The position numbers were made by a program, and so were the translations under genes. Below are positions 27,572 to 36,010 of a stretch of 64,000 nucleotides of DNA, piece by piece (the first letter of the stretch is position 1; each line of letters starts with the position of its first letter). Origin of the DNA: Spirochaetales bacterium Spiro_10 (GTDB taxonomy: Bacteria > Spirochaetota > Spirochaetia > Treponematales > Treponemataceae); the NCBI GenBank assembly GCA_001604405.1, contig LVBL01000006.1, positions 124,001-188,000 of the forward strand. The letters run 5' to 3'. The notes under the pieces are model-generated. The model made no database searches. It was not told the origin of the DNA and saw only the letters and a list, made by a program, of their open reading frames with translations.

Positions 27572-28768
27572 ATGGCAAAGATCGCAATGAAGAACGCCGT
27601 AGCCGAGCTTGACGGCGACGAGATGACCCGCGTGCTGTGGGGAGTGATCAAGGAAAAACTCCTCGTCCCCTTCGTCGACCTCAAGGTCGAATACTACGAC
27701 CTGGGGCTCAAGGCGCGCGACGACTCGGATGACGCCGTAACCTACGCCTCCGCGGAGGCCATCAAGCGTCTCGGCGTCGGCGTCAAATGCGCGACCATCA
27801 CCTCGAACCAGGCGCGCGTCGAGGAATACGGGCTCAAGGGCCTGACGCCGAGCCCGAACGGGATTATCAGGGCCGAACTCGACGGCACGGTATTCAGGAA
27901 GCCCATCATCGTCGGGAACATCAGGCCCACCGTCTCGTGCTGGAAAAAGCCGCTCGTGCTCGGACGGCACGCCTACGGCGACGTCTACAAGAACTGCGAG
28001 ATGTCCGTCGGCGGGCCCGGCAAGGCCGAGCTCGTGTTCACCGCGAAGGACGGCACCGTCACGAGAAAGACCATCATGGAAATGAAGGGCCCCGGCGTGC
28101 TCCAGGGGATACACAACCTCGACGCCTCCATCGAGAGCTTCGCGCGCGCGTGCTTCTATTACGGCCTATCCGAGAAGATGGACGTATGGTTCGCCTCGAA
28201 GGATACCATCTCGAAGACCTACGACGGCCGTTTCAAGGAGATCTTCCAGCGCGTGTACGACGCCGAGTACAAGACGAGGTTCGCTGAGGCGGGCATCGAG
28301 TATTTCTACACCCTCATAGACGACGTCGTCGCCCGCGTCATGAAGCACGAGGGCGGATTCCTCTGGGCGTGCAAGAACTACGACGGGGACGTGATGAGCG
28401 ACATGGTCGCCTCGGCCTCCGGCTCCCTCGCCATGATGACGAGCGTCCTCGTCTCCCCCGACGGCATCTTCGAGTACGAGGCCGCGCACGGCACGGTACA
28501 GCGGCATTACTACAAGTATCTGAAGGGAGAAAAAACCTCGACGAACCCGGTCGCGCTGATCTTCGCCTGGACGGGCGCGCTCGCCAAGCGGGCCGAGCTT
28601 GACGGGACCGCCGACCTCGCCGATTTCGCGCGCCGCCTCGAGCGCGCGACGCTCGACACGATCGAGTCAGGGGTGATGACCGGCGATCTCGCGCAGATTG
28701 CCGATCCCCCCGCGCGGGAGATACTCGACAGCTGGCAGTTCATCGACCGGATCGCCGCGCGCCTCTAG
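27572..28768 (+). CDS. icd: NADP-dependent isocitrate dehydrogenase, type II
   Basis: Oxidatively decarboxylates isocitrate to 2-oxoglutarate. The protein has 398 residues, close to the homodimeric type II enzymes better known from eukaryotes. Features are [30 protein letters not shown], the substrate serine/arginine loop [26 protein letters not shown], the metal ligands in [10 protein letters not shown] and [13 protein letters not shown], and the NADP segment [11 protein letters not shown]. It provides 2-oxoglutarate for amination reactions of the biosynthetic genes around it. A purine-rich site (AAGGAA) lies 9 bases upstream. A tandem repeat array starts 43 bp beyond its stop. Confidence 0.95.
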   Translation: MAKIAMKNAVAELDGDEMTRVLWGVIKEKLLVPFVDLKVEYYDLGLKARDDSDDAVTYASAEAIKRLGVGVKCATITSNQARVEEYGLKGLTPSPNGIIRAELDGTVFRKPIIVGNIRPTVSCWKKPLVLGRHAYGDVYKNCEMSVGGPGKAELVFTAKDGTVTRKTIMEMKGPGVLQGIHNLDASIESFARACFYYGLSEKMDVWFASKDTISKTYDGRFKEIFQRVYDAEYKTRFAEAGIEYFYTLIDDVVARVMKHEGGFLWACKNYDGDVMSDMVASASGSLAMMTSVLVSPDGIFEYEAAHGTVQRHYYKYLKGEKTSTNPVALIFAWTGALAKRAELDGTADLADFARRLERATLDTIESGVMTGDLAQIADPPAREILDSWQFIDRIAARL

Positions 28769-28811
28769 CCGGGCGCGCTCGGGCCGGCAAGCGGCGCGCT
28801 ATCAGGCCGGC

Positions 28812-29083
28812 AGTCGCGCGGCGGTTGTCAGGCGCGCTTGCGGCCGGCAGGCCCGCTGTCGCGCGGCGGTTGTCAGGCGCGCTTGCGGCCGGCAGGCCCG
28901 CAGTCGCGCGGCGGCTGTCAGGCGCGCACGCTGCTTGCAGTCGCGCGGCGGTTGTCAGGCGCGCTTGCGGCCGGCAGGCCCGCTGTCGCGCGACGGTTGT
29001 CAGGCGTGCACGCTGCTTGCAGTCGCGCGGCGGCTGTCAGGCGCGCACGCTGCTTGCAGTCGCGCGGCGGTAATCAGCCGCGC
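28812..29083. repeat. GC-rich tandem repeat array with two alternating unit types
   Basis: Seven copies of a 26-bp core (beginning AGTCGCGCGGCGG or TGTCGCGCGGCGG and ending TCAGGCGCGC) are joined by only two linkers: a 19-bp linker A (TTGCGGCCGGCAGGCCCGC) and an 11-bp linker B (ACGCTGCTTGC), in the order A, A, B, A, B, B. Units are thus 45 or 37 bp. Cores start at 28812, 28857, 28902, 28939, 28984, 29021 and 29058; the last is diverged (GGTAATCAGCCGCGC). Each core can pair GCGCG with CGCGC. The array fills the space between the convergent icd and radical SAM genes and ends 4 bp before the latter's stop codon. It is not a CRISPR array, because the linkers recur. A degenerate extra unit may lie at 28775-28811. 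Confidence 0.9.
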
Positions 29084-29087
29084 GTCT

Positions 29088-30779
29088 TCAGCACGCCCGT
29101 ATCTCGGGGCCTTCGGGCCCCGGTACCACCAGTACGGAACACGATTCCATGTACGCGCTCTCGGCAAACGATGCGAGATCCATCGCGTCGGGACCCATGA
29201 GGTCCTCCGGATCATAGGAAAGTTCGAGGCGCGTACTCTCGCCCTCGGCAAAGGCGCGCGTCCAGGCGCCGTTGAGCGTTACGACGTCCCGCGCGGCCGG
29301 CCAGGCCCATGAAAGTCCCTTTTCCGCGTACTTCTCTTCGATGAACGCGAGCTGCAGGCGCTCCGCGTCGGCATGCGCCAGATCGGCGCACGCGCCGCCC
29401 GCGAGAAAGGCAAAGCGTCCGGTCGCCGACGGAGATCCGATGAAGGCCGCGAAGTCCGACAGAAACCGGGAGGACTTCAGTCTCAGGGGGCGGACTACCG
29501 ACAGGAACCACGAAACAGCGCGGCCCTGCGTATAGAACACCTCGGTCGCGCGGGCCAGGGCGGCGGCGCGTTCCATGTCGCCCGCGGGAAAGGTGCGGTT
29601 CGAGCGCGCGTGATACGGGGGTTCGGGGGAATAATCAAGTCCGAGGGACGGAGCCTCGTCGGACAAAACGGTGCCCGGAAGCACCGAAAGCCTGAACAGT
29701 TCCAGGTTGTTTGGATAGAGGTCGATCGCGAAGTCGACGCTCGCGCGGAACGAGGAGAGGCTGTCGCCGGGCAGGCCGTACATGAGATCGAGGCCGAATA
29801 CGACGCCCGCGTCGTTGAGCAGGGCGATCTTTTTCGCGAAGGCCTTCATGTCGGACGGACGGTTCACGAGTTTGAGGGCCTCGGCGTTCGAGCTTTGCAG
29901 GCCCACCTGCAGCGAGCAGGGTATGCGGGAGAAGGCGGCCGCGAGCTCGCGGTCGATCAGCTCGGCGCGCACCTCGAAATTGAAGTGGATATCCGGCGCC
30001 ACGCGCTCGATGAGGGCGAGCGTCTCGAGGGCCCGCTCGCGGGAACCGTTGTACGTCGGGTCGAGAACGAAAACGCGCTCGATTCCCATCTCGGCGAATT
30101 TCACGAGCTCGCGCTCGAGCCGCGCGCGGGGAACATGCCGAACGGCGCGCTCGCCCTTCGACTCATAGCAGTAGGTACAGCCGAACGGACAACCGCGCGC
30201 GAGCTCCCAGAGCGCGCCGCGATGCTCGCGCACGGCCACGGAGTCGTCGAGCGAACCGTCAAGCCAGGGCGAGACGAGCGTCTCGAGCGCCTCGGGAGGC
30301 GAACGGCGCGCCGACGCGGGAAGGCCGTCCGGGCTTTCGCCCGAGAGCCAGGCACGCGCGAGCTCCCGCGAGCGGGATTCGCCCTCGCCGCGCACGAGGA
30401 TCCCGAACGGCGATCGCGCGTCGGGGGGCATGGCGGTTATCTCGGGGCCGCCCGCGAACATGAAGGAGCCGGGGACGAGTTCGGCGAGCCGTTCCGCAGC
30501 GCGCTCGAGCGCTGCCCTGTTCCATACATACACGGAAAAGCCCACCATGAGCGGCGAGCCGCACTCCCGCGCCACCCTCTCGGCGATCTCCTCGCCGACG
30601 GCCCGCGCCGGGCGCCCGGCGAAAGCGGGATCCTCGAGAGAGAAGTCGAAAAGGCGCACCGATGCGCGAGACGCGACGTCGGGATCCGAACGCAGGGCGG
30701 AGACTACGCAGCCCGCCGCGAGGGGGACTGCCTGGTAGGAAGACTGGACCTGTAACGATACTATCGCGACCGCGGGCAT
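29088..30779 (-). CDS. B12-binding-type radical SAM protein
   Basis: A 563-residue protein of the cobalamin-dependent radical SAM family (class B methyltransferase-like). The N-terminal third (about 1-150) has a Rossmann-like B12-binding layout (VAIVSLQVQSSYQAVPLAAG, MVGFSVYVWN, MFAGGPEITAMP). The radical SAM core carries the 4Fe-4S cysteines C197, C201 and C204 in ELARGCPFGCTYCYE, followed by FVLDPTYNGSRERALETL, LQVGLQSSNAEALKLVNR and GLDLMYGLPGDSL. No canonical DxHxxG is seen, so B12 binding may be base-on or lost. The ATG overlaps the asnA stop (TGATG), so the genes are coupled. The substrate is unknown. Confidence 0.85.
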   Translation of the reverse strand: MPAVAIVSLQVQSSYQAVPLAAGCVVSALRSDPDVASRASVRLFDFSLEDPAFAGRPARAVGEEIAERVARECGSPLMVGFSVYVWNRAALERAAERLAELVPGSFMFAGGPEITAMPPDARSPFGILVRGEGESRSRELARAWLSGESPDGLPASARRSPPEALETLVSPWLDGSLDDSVAVREHRGALWELARGCPFGCTYCYESKGERAVRHVPRARLERELVKFAEMGIERVFVLDPTYNGSRERALETLALIERVAPDIHFNFEVRAELIDRELAAAFSRIPCSLQVGLQSSNAEALKLVNRPSDMKAFAKKIALLNDAGVVFGLDLMYGLPGDSLSSFRASVDFAIDLYPNNLELFRLSVLPGTVLSDEAPSLGLDYSPEPPYHARSNRTFPAGDMERAAALARATEVFYTQGRAVSWFLSVVRPLRLKSSRFLSDFAAFIGSPSATGRFAFLAGGACADLAHADAERLQLAFIEEKYAEKGLSWAWPAARDVVTLNGAWTRAFAEGESTRLELSYDPEDLMGPDAMDLASFAESAYMESCSVLVVPGPEGPEIRAC

Positions 30780-31816
30780 CAAAGCAGGGGAACGCCGGCC
30801 TTGTCGCAGGACGCGCGCATGGCGTCGGGCCAAACGGACACCTGCGTCTCGCCGATGTGCGCCTTCCGCAGGAAAAACATGCACAGGCGCGACTGGCCGA
30901 TGCCCCCGCCGACCGTCTGCGCGAGGCCGCCCGAAAGCAGGCGTTTGTGGAAGTAGAGCTCGGAGCGTTCGGGGCAACCCCGGTAGGAAAGCTGTTCCCG
31001 CAGGGAATCGGGACTGACGCGAATTCCCATGGACGAGAGCTCGAGCGCCTGGCCGAGCACGCCGTTCCACACGAGAAGGTCGCCGTTGAGTCCGCGGAAG
31101 CCGTTCCCGGTTTCCGTAATCCAGTCGTCGTAATCGGGAGCGCGGCCGTCGTGGAGGTTTCCGTCCGGCAGGGCGTGGCCGATGCCGATGATGAACACCG
31201 CGCCGTGCTCGCGCGTCACGGCGTTCTCGCGCTCCTTGGCCGTCATGCCGGGATAGCGCCGGTACAGTTCCTCGGCGTGGATGAAGGTTATCTCCCCGGG
31301 AAGGGAGGGCTCTATGGCCGGATGGTTGTCGTAGATGAAGAACTCTGTCCGTTTGAGGCAGCGGTACACCTTGCGCACGACGTCCTTGAGAAAGTCGATC
31401 GTACGGTCGCCCTCGCCCATCGCCAGTTCCCAGTCCCACTGGTCGACGTACAGCGAATGGATATTGTCGAGTTCCTCGTCGGCGCGTATCGCGTTCATGT
31501 CGGTGTAGATGCCGAAGCCCGGCTTGAGGGCGAGATCGGTGACCTTCAGGCGTTTCCACTTCGCGAGGGAATGGACGATCTCGAGAACCGTCTCGTTCAT
31601 GTCCTTGACGGGGAAGTTCACCGGGCGCTCGACCCCGTTGAGGTCGTCGTTAATCCCCTTCCCCCTCGGGACGAACAGGGGCGCCGTCACGCGCGTCAGG
31701 TTGAGCTCCGTGGAAAGCGCGAGCTGAAAGAAGTCCTTGATGCGGATGATCGCCTGCTCCGTTTCCTTAACGCCAAGCAGCGGTTTGTAGCCCTTAGGCA
31801 GCGAAAGATTTGACAT
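30779..31816 (-). CDS. asnA: Aspartate-ammonia ligase
   Basis: Makes asparagine from aspartate, ammonia and ATP, by a class II tRNA-synthetase-like fold. The protein has 345 residues. Motifs are AIIRIKDFFQLALSTELNLTRVTAPLFV, NGVERPVNF, LHSL-like IHSLYVDQWDWE, the active-site GIGHALPDGNLHDGRAPDYDDW, and the motif-3-like GGGIGQSRLCMFFL. The start at 31816 follows GAGGGTG; a longer upstream frame has no homology-like sequence and overlaps the divergent gene. It is first in an operon with the B12-type radical SAM gene. Confidence 0.95.
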   Translation of the reverse strand: MSNLSLPKGYKPLLGVKETEQAIIRIKDFFQLALSTELNLTRVTAPLFVPRGKGINDDLNGVERPVNFPVKDMNETVLEIVHSLAKWKRLKVTDLALKPGFGIYTDMNAIRADEELDNIHSLYVDQWDWELAMGEGDRTIDFLKDVVRKVYRCLKRTEFFIYDNHPAIEPSLPGEITFIHAEELYRRYPGMTAKERENAVTREHGAVFIIGIGHALPDGNLHDGRAPDYDDWITETGNGFRGLNGDLLVWNGVLGQALELSSMGIRVSPDSLREQLSYRGCPERSELYFHKRLLSGGLAQTVGGGIGQSRLCMFFLRKAHIGETQVSVWPDAMRASCDKAGVPLL

Positions 31817-31887
31817 AAACACCCTCGTTTTTGCTGAGCGCCGCGGCGCGAATCGTTCGTACGCCACTGTATCACCCTTCGCCCGTG

Positions 31888-31916
31888 TTGCGCAATCTCC
31901 GGCAAGGCCGTAAAAT
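31888..31916 (+). promoter_or_regulatory. Predicted leaderless promoter of the acyltransferase gene
   Basis: TTGCGC (31888-31893), 17 bases, TAAAAT (31911-31916), then 6 bases to the ATG at 31923. Confidence 0.55.
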
Positions 31917-31922
31917 GGGGAC

Positions 31923-33260
31923 ATGTACTCACCGCAGATCACACCGATTCCGGCGACCGAGCCCGGGGTTCCGAGGGTCGTCTGGCCCGTCATCAGGATC
32001 GCGCGCACGCTCGTCCCCTTTTTGGCGCGGGCAATGAAATTCGGAAAGGCGCGCATACTCCATCAGGAGCGCCTTTTCGACGCGTGGGACGGCTTTGCCG
32101 CGGGCAAGAGCCGGCTTATCCTCGGCTTCCGCCACGCCTACGGCGACGACCCGCAACTCATGGTCTACCTCCTCCACCTCGTCATGCCGCGCGCGGCCCG
32201 CAAGGCCGGACGGAAACTTTCGGGCGTCACCCACGCGCACTTCGTGTACGGGTCCGAGGTTCCCCTCTGGTCGCACCCCTTCGTCGGGTGGCTCCTGCCA
32301 CGCGTCGGGGCCGTTCCGGTCAACCACGCGAACATGGACTCCAAGGGGATGAACCGGATACGCTCGCTCGTATCCGACGGGGTCTTCCCCCTCGCCCTCG
32401 CGCCCGAGGGACACGTGACCTACGGAAGCGAGCGTATCGGCACCCTCGAAACCGGAACCGCGCGGTTCGGCTTTTGGGCGACGGAGGACCTTGCCCGGCA
32501 GGGTCGCGACGAAGATGTCACCTTTCTTCCGCTTTCGTTTCATTACCGCTACGGCCGGGGAATCGAAAAAAAGCTCGGGAGGTTTCTGGACCGTCTCGCC
32601 CGCGACGCGGGAGTCGCGGACTCCGCCGCCGGAAAACGCGAGGGCATACCTTCGCGGATCAGGGCCGTGTCGGCGGCGATCCTCGAGCGTCTTTCGGCGT
32701 TCTACTCGCTCTTTTCGGGCGAACGCGTGGCCCCGGTCCAGGCCGAAATCCTGGAGGCCTCGTTGCGCGCCGCGGAACGGATATCGGGCGTCCGCGCGAA
32801 CGAGGGTGACGGGCCGATGGCCCGCCTGTATCGCGTGAGAAACGCCTGTTGGGGAAAGATATTCAGGAAGGACCTTGAGGGCATGAGCCCCGCGGCGCGC
32901 GCCCTCGCCGGCCGGGCCTGCGGTGAGGCATGGTACGCGTTGCGCCACATGGAGACGGCCGAGATGCTGACGTACATCGACCTCGAAGCCGCGGAGGATG
33001 GCCTCGCCGTCGAGCAATACGTCGAGACGGCGGTCAATCTCGGCGACCTGCTTTCGCGCGTCGAGGGCGGAACCCTCCGCGACCGGTCGAACGCGTTCAG
33101 GAAATACCCGGTTATCGTCCCCGGGAGGCCGGTCGTCATGAACGAGTATCTCGACCTCTGGAAACGGGACAAGAAGGCCGCGCTCGCGGAGGTGACGGAA
33201 ACCATGAGGTCCGAATACGCGCGATGTATCGAGGAGTACGGGGAGGAATACCGCCGGTAG
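31923..33260 (+). CDS. Phospholipid/glycerolipid acyltransferase (PlsC-like)
   Basis: A 445-residue protein whose N-terminal half is a PlsC-type acyltransferase. The HX4D motif is H71-A-Y-G-D-D76, VGAVPVNHAN follows, and the second block is APEGHVTYGSER. The C-terminal half (about 230-445) is not recognised: it is mostly helical and charged and may bind a partner or the membrane. Lack of a clear membrane helix suggests peripheral attachment. Family members move acyl chains onto lysophospholipids or glycerol-phosphate; the exact acceptor is unknown. It is divergent from asnA and its mRNA looks leaderless. Confidence 0.8.
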   Translation: MYSPQITPIPATEPGVPRVVWPVIRIARTLVPFLARAMKFGKARILHQERLFDAWDGFAAGKSRLILGFRHAYGDDPQLMVYLLHLVMPRAARKAGRKLSGVTHAHFVYGSEVPLWSHPFVGWLLPRVGAVPVNHANMDSKGMNRIRSLVSDGVFPLALAPEGHVTYGSERIGTLETGTARFGFWATEDLARQGRDEDVTFLPLSFHYRYGRGIEKKLGRFLDRLARDAGVADSAAGKREGIPSRIRAVSAAILERLSAFYSLFSGERVAPVQAEILEASLRAAERISGVRANEGDGPMARLYRVRNACWGKIFRKDLEGMSPAARALAGRACGEAWYALRHMETAEMLTYIDLEAAEDGLAVEQYVETAVNLGDLLSRVEGGTLRDRSNAFRKYPVIVPGRPVVMNEYLDLWKRDKKAALAEVTETMRSEYARCIEEYGEEYRR

Positions 33261-33275
33261 AAACCGCGTCGCCCG

Positions 33276-33292
33276 CGCCGGCTGAACCGGCG
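33276..33292. terminator. Possible hairpin between convergent genes
   Basis: CGCCGG-CTGAA-CCGGCG forms a 6-bp GC stem in the 32-bp gap between the acyltransferase gene and the stop codon of the convergent lysine-tailed protein gene. There is no T-run on either side, so it could stall or protect RNA ends rather than act as a classical terminator. Confidence 0.35.
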
Positions 33293-33934
33293 TCAGCCCT
33301 TGAGCGCGAATTTCGCGCGGAGGAATTCGGCGAGTTCCGCCATCTTCGGATCGCGCTCGTCGCCGATCTCGAGGTCGGGGAAGGCGTCCTGCCGCTCGTC
33401 GGCAAGCCAGCGGTGGAGCCGTTTCCCGACTTCGCGCGTACTGCCCGGCCCGTGCGCGATCTTCACGAGGGCGGCCATCTCCCCCTCGGAAAACATCTTC
33501 CACTTTCCGCCGGAGATCAAGTGATATGACGCCCCGCTCGCGGAACGCTCGACGCGGAAATTCGCCGGGCTCGAGCGGTCCTTGGTCACGTCGTGACCGG
33601 CGGCGCCCTTCGCCCCCCGCGCGCGCGTCTTCGTCCCGGACGCCAGCTCGACGGCCTCGGCCTCGAGCCGGTCAACCGCCATGTTGTGCAGGTGCACATG
33701 CGCCTGCTGTACGAGAAAAGCGAGGCCTTCCTCGTCGAGCCCGGGCAGGAGTTCGGTCAGTTCGAGCGAAAGCCTGCGATGGGATGCCGAACGCGCGGCC
33801 GTGCCGCGCGGCGTGCCGCTCGCCTTTTTTTTCGCCGGAGCTTTCTTCGCGGGAGCTTTCTTCGCGGGCGCCTGTTTCGCGGATGTTTTTTTCGCAGGAG
33901 CTTTCTTCGCGGGCGCCTTTTTCGTCATCGCCAT
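33293..33934 (-). CDS. Protein with histone-H1-like AKKAPAKK tail and unknown C-terminal domain
   Basis: A 213-residue protein. Residues about 3-36 are a basic tail of APAKK-type repeats, like histone H1-like or nucleoid tails of several bacteria. Residues about 45-213 form an unknown domain with LTELLPGLDEEGLAFLVQQAHVHLHNMAVDRLEAEAVELA, then YHLISGGKWKMFSEGEMAALVKIAH and LHRWLADERQDAFPDLEIGDERDPKMAELAEFLRAKFA. The ATG overlaps the kinase stop (TGATG), with AAGGAAAG upstream. Coupling to a Ser/Thr kinase makes it a candidate substrate or effector, perhaps DNA- or RNA-binding. No function is assigned. Confidence 0.8.
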   Translation of the reverse strand: MAMTKKAPAKKAPAKKTSAKQAPAKKAPAKKAPAKKKASGTPRGTAARSASHRRLSLELTELLPGLDEEGLAFLVQQAHVHLHNMAVDRLEAEAVELASGTKTRARGAKGAAGHDVTKDRSSPANFRVERSASGASYHLISGGKWKMFSEGEMAALVKIAHGPGSTREVGKRLHRWLADERQDAFPDLEIGDERDPKMAELAEFLRAKFALKG

Positions 33935-35619
33935 CACTTCTTTCCTTTCTCTGGTGCGAGCGCGGCCGATATGAACAGCTCGTCCTGGAACCACTCGATT
34001 TTCAGCGAAAACATGGTCCTCTCGTATCCCGGCGCGTCGGCGCGCACGCGGACTATCGTCCCGCTCTTCATGCGCTCGAGCGTCGCGGGGACGAGCGGCT
34101 CCCATTTGTCGCCAACGAGCACCGTGAACTTCGCGTCCTTCGAGATATCCTTGCCCGTGGCGATGTCGAGGGCCCGGGCCCTGATCCGGAGCGGCCGCGG
34201 CTCGGTCCCGCCGAAATCGGGCTCGAGGTACACGTCCTCGCGCCCCACCGAGAAGGTCTGCCACCATACCCGCGAGCCCGCGACGACCTTCGCGCGGTAC
34301 GCCCCCGGCCTGAACCAGGCCTCCGCCGCGGTCAGGTCCATCCTCGACTTAGGCGCGGTATCAACCTTGCCGAACAGGCGCCTGAAAAGCGGAGGTTTCG
34401 CCTCGGTGAGCACGCGACGCGCCCCCGTAACCTCTGGTATCTTCTCCCCGTCGTCCGCGAAGAAAAACACCCGGAACTGCATGTCGGCGGTTTCGCGAAG
34501 GGACACGGGAACGCGCATCACGACGGTAACCGGGCTGAACCAGGAGCGGAGCGCGTAACGGTAGACCATGCCGCTTTTCCAGGCGAGGGAGGCCACCGCG
34601 AACAGGACCGCGGCGAGGGCCACCGTCACGGCGGCGCGAAGCACCGGCCGCTTCTTCGGGAGAAACTCCGGCTCCGTTACCGTCGCGGTCAGCATGTTCT
34701 TGACGAGTGTTTCCCGCACCTGCCGGACGGGATACCGCTTGAGGTGGCGGCGCACGAGGCGGAGGACTGGCCCCAGGTCCTGGTACCGGTTCTTGGCCTG
34801 CGGACGAATCATCCGGCCGATGAGCCTGCAGACGACTGCCGGGATTGCCGGGTCGATCTTTCTCGGATGAAGGTACTTGCCGCGCCGGATGAGCTCGACG
34901 GTTTGCGGATTGAAGCCTCCGGGAAACGGTTTGACGCCCGTCACCATCTCGTAGAGCATCACCCCGACCGCGTAGATGTCGGCGCGATTGTCGACGGAAC
35001 TCGAGTCGGTGAACTGCTCCGGCGGCATGTACGAGGGGGTCCCGAGCATGGAACCCGCCAGCGTCAGGTCGCGCGAGGCCTTGCCCCACGAGGCGGCGAA
35101 GCGCTGAACGGTGGGGGCGTCGAGATCGTCGGCGTCGTTCTCGGAATACTCCGAGGCCGCGATGCCGAAATCGGCGAGCTTGATCTCGCCCCTTCGGGAT
35201 ATGAGTATGTTGCCCGGCTTGATGTCGCGGTGCACGATTCCGCGGTCGTGCGCGAACTTCAGGCCGAGCGAAACCTCGTACACGACGAGCAGGGCCATGA
35301 CGCCGGAGAACGATTTTTTCCGCTTGAGCAGCGCGTCGAGGGACATTCCGTCGACGAACTCGAGCACGAGGTATTGCGAGGAGCCCTCGCGGAAATAGTC
35401 GTGGAGATGGACGATGTTCGGATTCTGCAGGTCGAGGAGGATTTTGGCCTCCCGCTTGAACCGCTCCGTGGCGGAGGAGTCCCCGCGCAGGGAAAGCTTC
35501 TTGATGACGACCTTGCGCTTGAGATCGGGATGCACGGCGAGGTACACGGCGCCCATCCCGCCGCGGGCGACGAGGGACTCGATCTTGTACTTGCCGATTT
35601 TGTCGGGTACGCTTGCCAT
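33934..35619 (-). CDS. Membrane-anchored Hanks-type Ser/Thr protein kinase
   Basis: A 561-residue kinase. The N-terminal kinase domain (about 10-275) has the glycine loop VARGGMGAVY, Lys40 in VVIKKL, HRDIKPGN (Asp132), DFG (Asp150), GTPSYMPPEQF, and DIYAVGVMLYEMVTG, so it is catalytically complete. The activation segment (about 150-200) is long and has several Thr/Ser. One membrane helix (about 335-352) leads to an extracytoplasmic or second-side domain of about 200 residues with beta-strand character and no PASTA repeats. It follows the FHA gene by 11 bp and overlaps the lysine-tailed protein gene, so the three are one signalling operon. Confidence 0.94.
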   Translation of the reverse strand: MASVPDKIGKYKIESLVARGGMGAVYLAVHPDLKRKVVIKKLSLRGDSSATERFKREAKILLDLQNPNIVHLHDYFREGSSQYLVLEFVDGMSLDALLKRKKSFSGVMALLVVYEVSLGLKFAHDRGIVHRDIKPGNILISRRGEIKLADFGIAASEYSENDADDLDAPTVQRFAASWGKASRDLTLAGSMLGTPSYMPPEQFTDSSSVDNRADIYAVGVMLYEMVTGVKPFPGGFNPQTVELIRRGKYLHPRKIDPAIPAVVCRLIGRMIRPQAKNRYQDLGPVLRLVRRHLKRYPVRQVRETLVKNMLTATVTEPEFLPKKRPVLRAAVTVALAAVLFAVASLAWKSGMVYRYALRSWFSPVTVVMRVPVSLRETADMQFRVFFFADDGEKIPEVTGARRVLTEAKPPLFRRLFGKVDTAPKSRMDLTAAEAWFRPGAYRAKVVAGSRVWWQTFSVGREDVYLEPDFGGTEPRPLRIRARALDIATGKDISKDAKFTVLVGDKWEPLVPATLERMKSGTIVRVRADAPGYERTMFSLKIEWFQDELFISAALAPEKGKK

Positions 35620-35630
35620 GGCGGTCGCGG

Positions 35631-35975
35631 TCAGCCGATGGTCAGGTTCGTCTTGCCGATGGTCACGGTGTCGCTGTGGCCGAGCTTGACGTACTTGTCC
35701 TTCGGAACCGGCTGTCCGTTCAGCATGGTTCCGTTCGTGCTGTCGAGATCCTTGAGAAAATAATCATCCTTGATCTTCTGGATAATCGCGTGATACCGGC
35801 TCGCGAGCTTGCTGTCTATCACGACGTCGTTATCCGTCGACCGCCCGATGGTGATCTTGCTGACGATCGGAATCTGCCCGTTCTCGAACATGAGGCACGA
35901 TACCTGATCCTTCTTGACGATCGCGTCAAGACGCTGACCCACCTTGCTCGAACTGATAATTGTTTCGTCTTGCAT
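35631..35975 (-). CDS. Small FHA-domain protein
   Basis: A 114-residue protein consisting of a short N-terminal tail and one forkhead-associated domain that binds phosphothreonine. Key residues are GRS (44-46), SRYH (59-62) and STNG (79-82). The tail MQDETIISSSK has a Thr5 in an acidic context, recalling the GarA/OdhI pattern in which a kinase phosphorylates a threonine in the tail that then binds its own FHA domain; that parallel is inference. It is first in the FHA-kinase-lysine-tail operon and has its own apparently leaderless promoter. Confidence 0.92.
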   Translation of the reverse strand: MQDETIISSSKVGQRLDAIVKKDQVSCLMFENGQIPIVSKITIGRSTDNDVVIDSKLASRYHAIIQKIKDDYFLKDLDSTNGTMLNGQPVPKDKYVKLGHSDTVTIGKTNLTIG

Positions 35976-35981
35976 GTCTTG

Positions 35982-36010
35982 AGTATACCCCCCTTCTCCC
36001 GTACTCTCAA
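35982..36010 (-). promoter_or_regulatory. Predicted leaderless promoter of the FHA-kinase operon
   Basis: On the minus strand TTGAGA (36005-36010), 17 bases, TATACT (35982-35987), then 6 bases to the ATG at 35975. The -35 overlaps the end of the upstream amrS-like gene. Confidence 0.65.

Noticed and set aside
28812-29083. CRISPR array
   Set aside because: Cores repeat, but the sequences between them are only two recurring linkers and not unique spacers, and no cas genes are near.
28698-29312. Open reading frames reading through the repeat array
   Set aside because: Unit lengths of 45 and 37 bp shift the frame, there is no ribosome site, and the translated sequence is only the repeat.
31817-31922. 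Leaderless start for asnA
   Set aside because: No -10-like hexamer lies 5-8 bases before its ATG; a GAGGGTG site supports a leadered mRNA.
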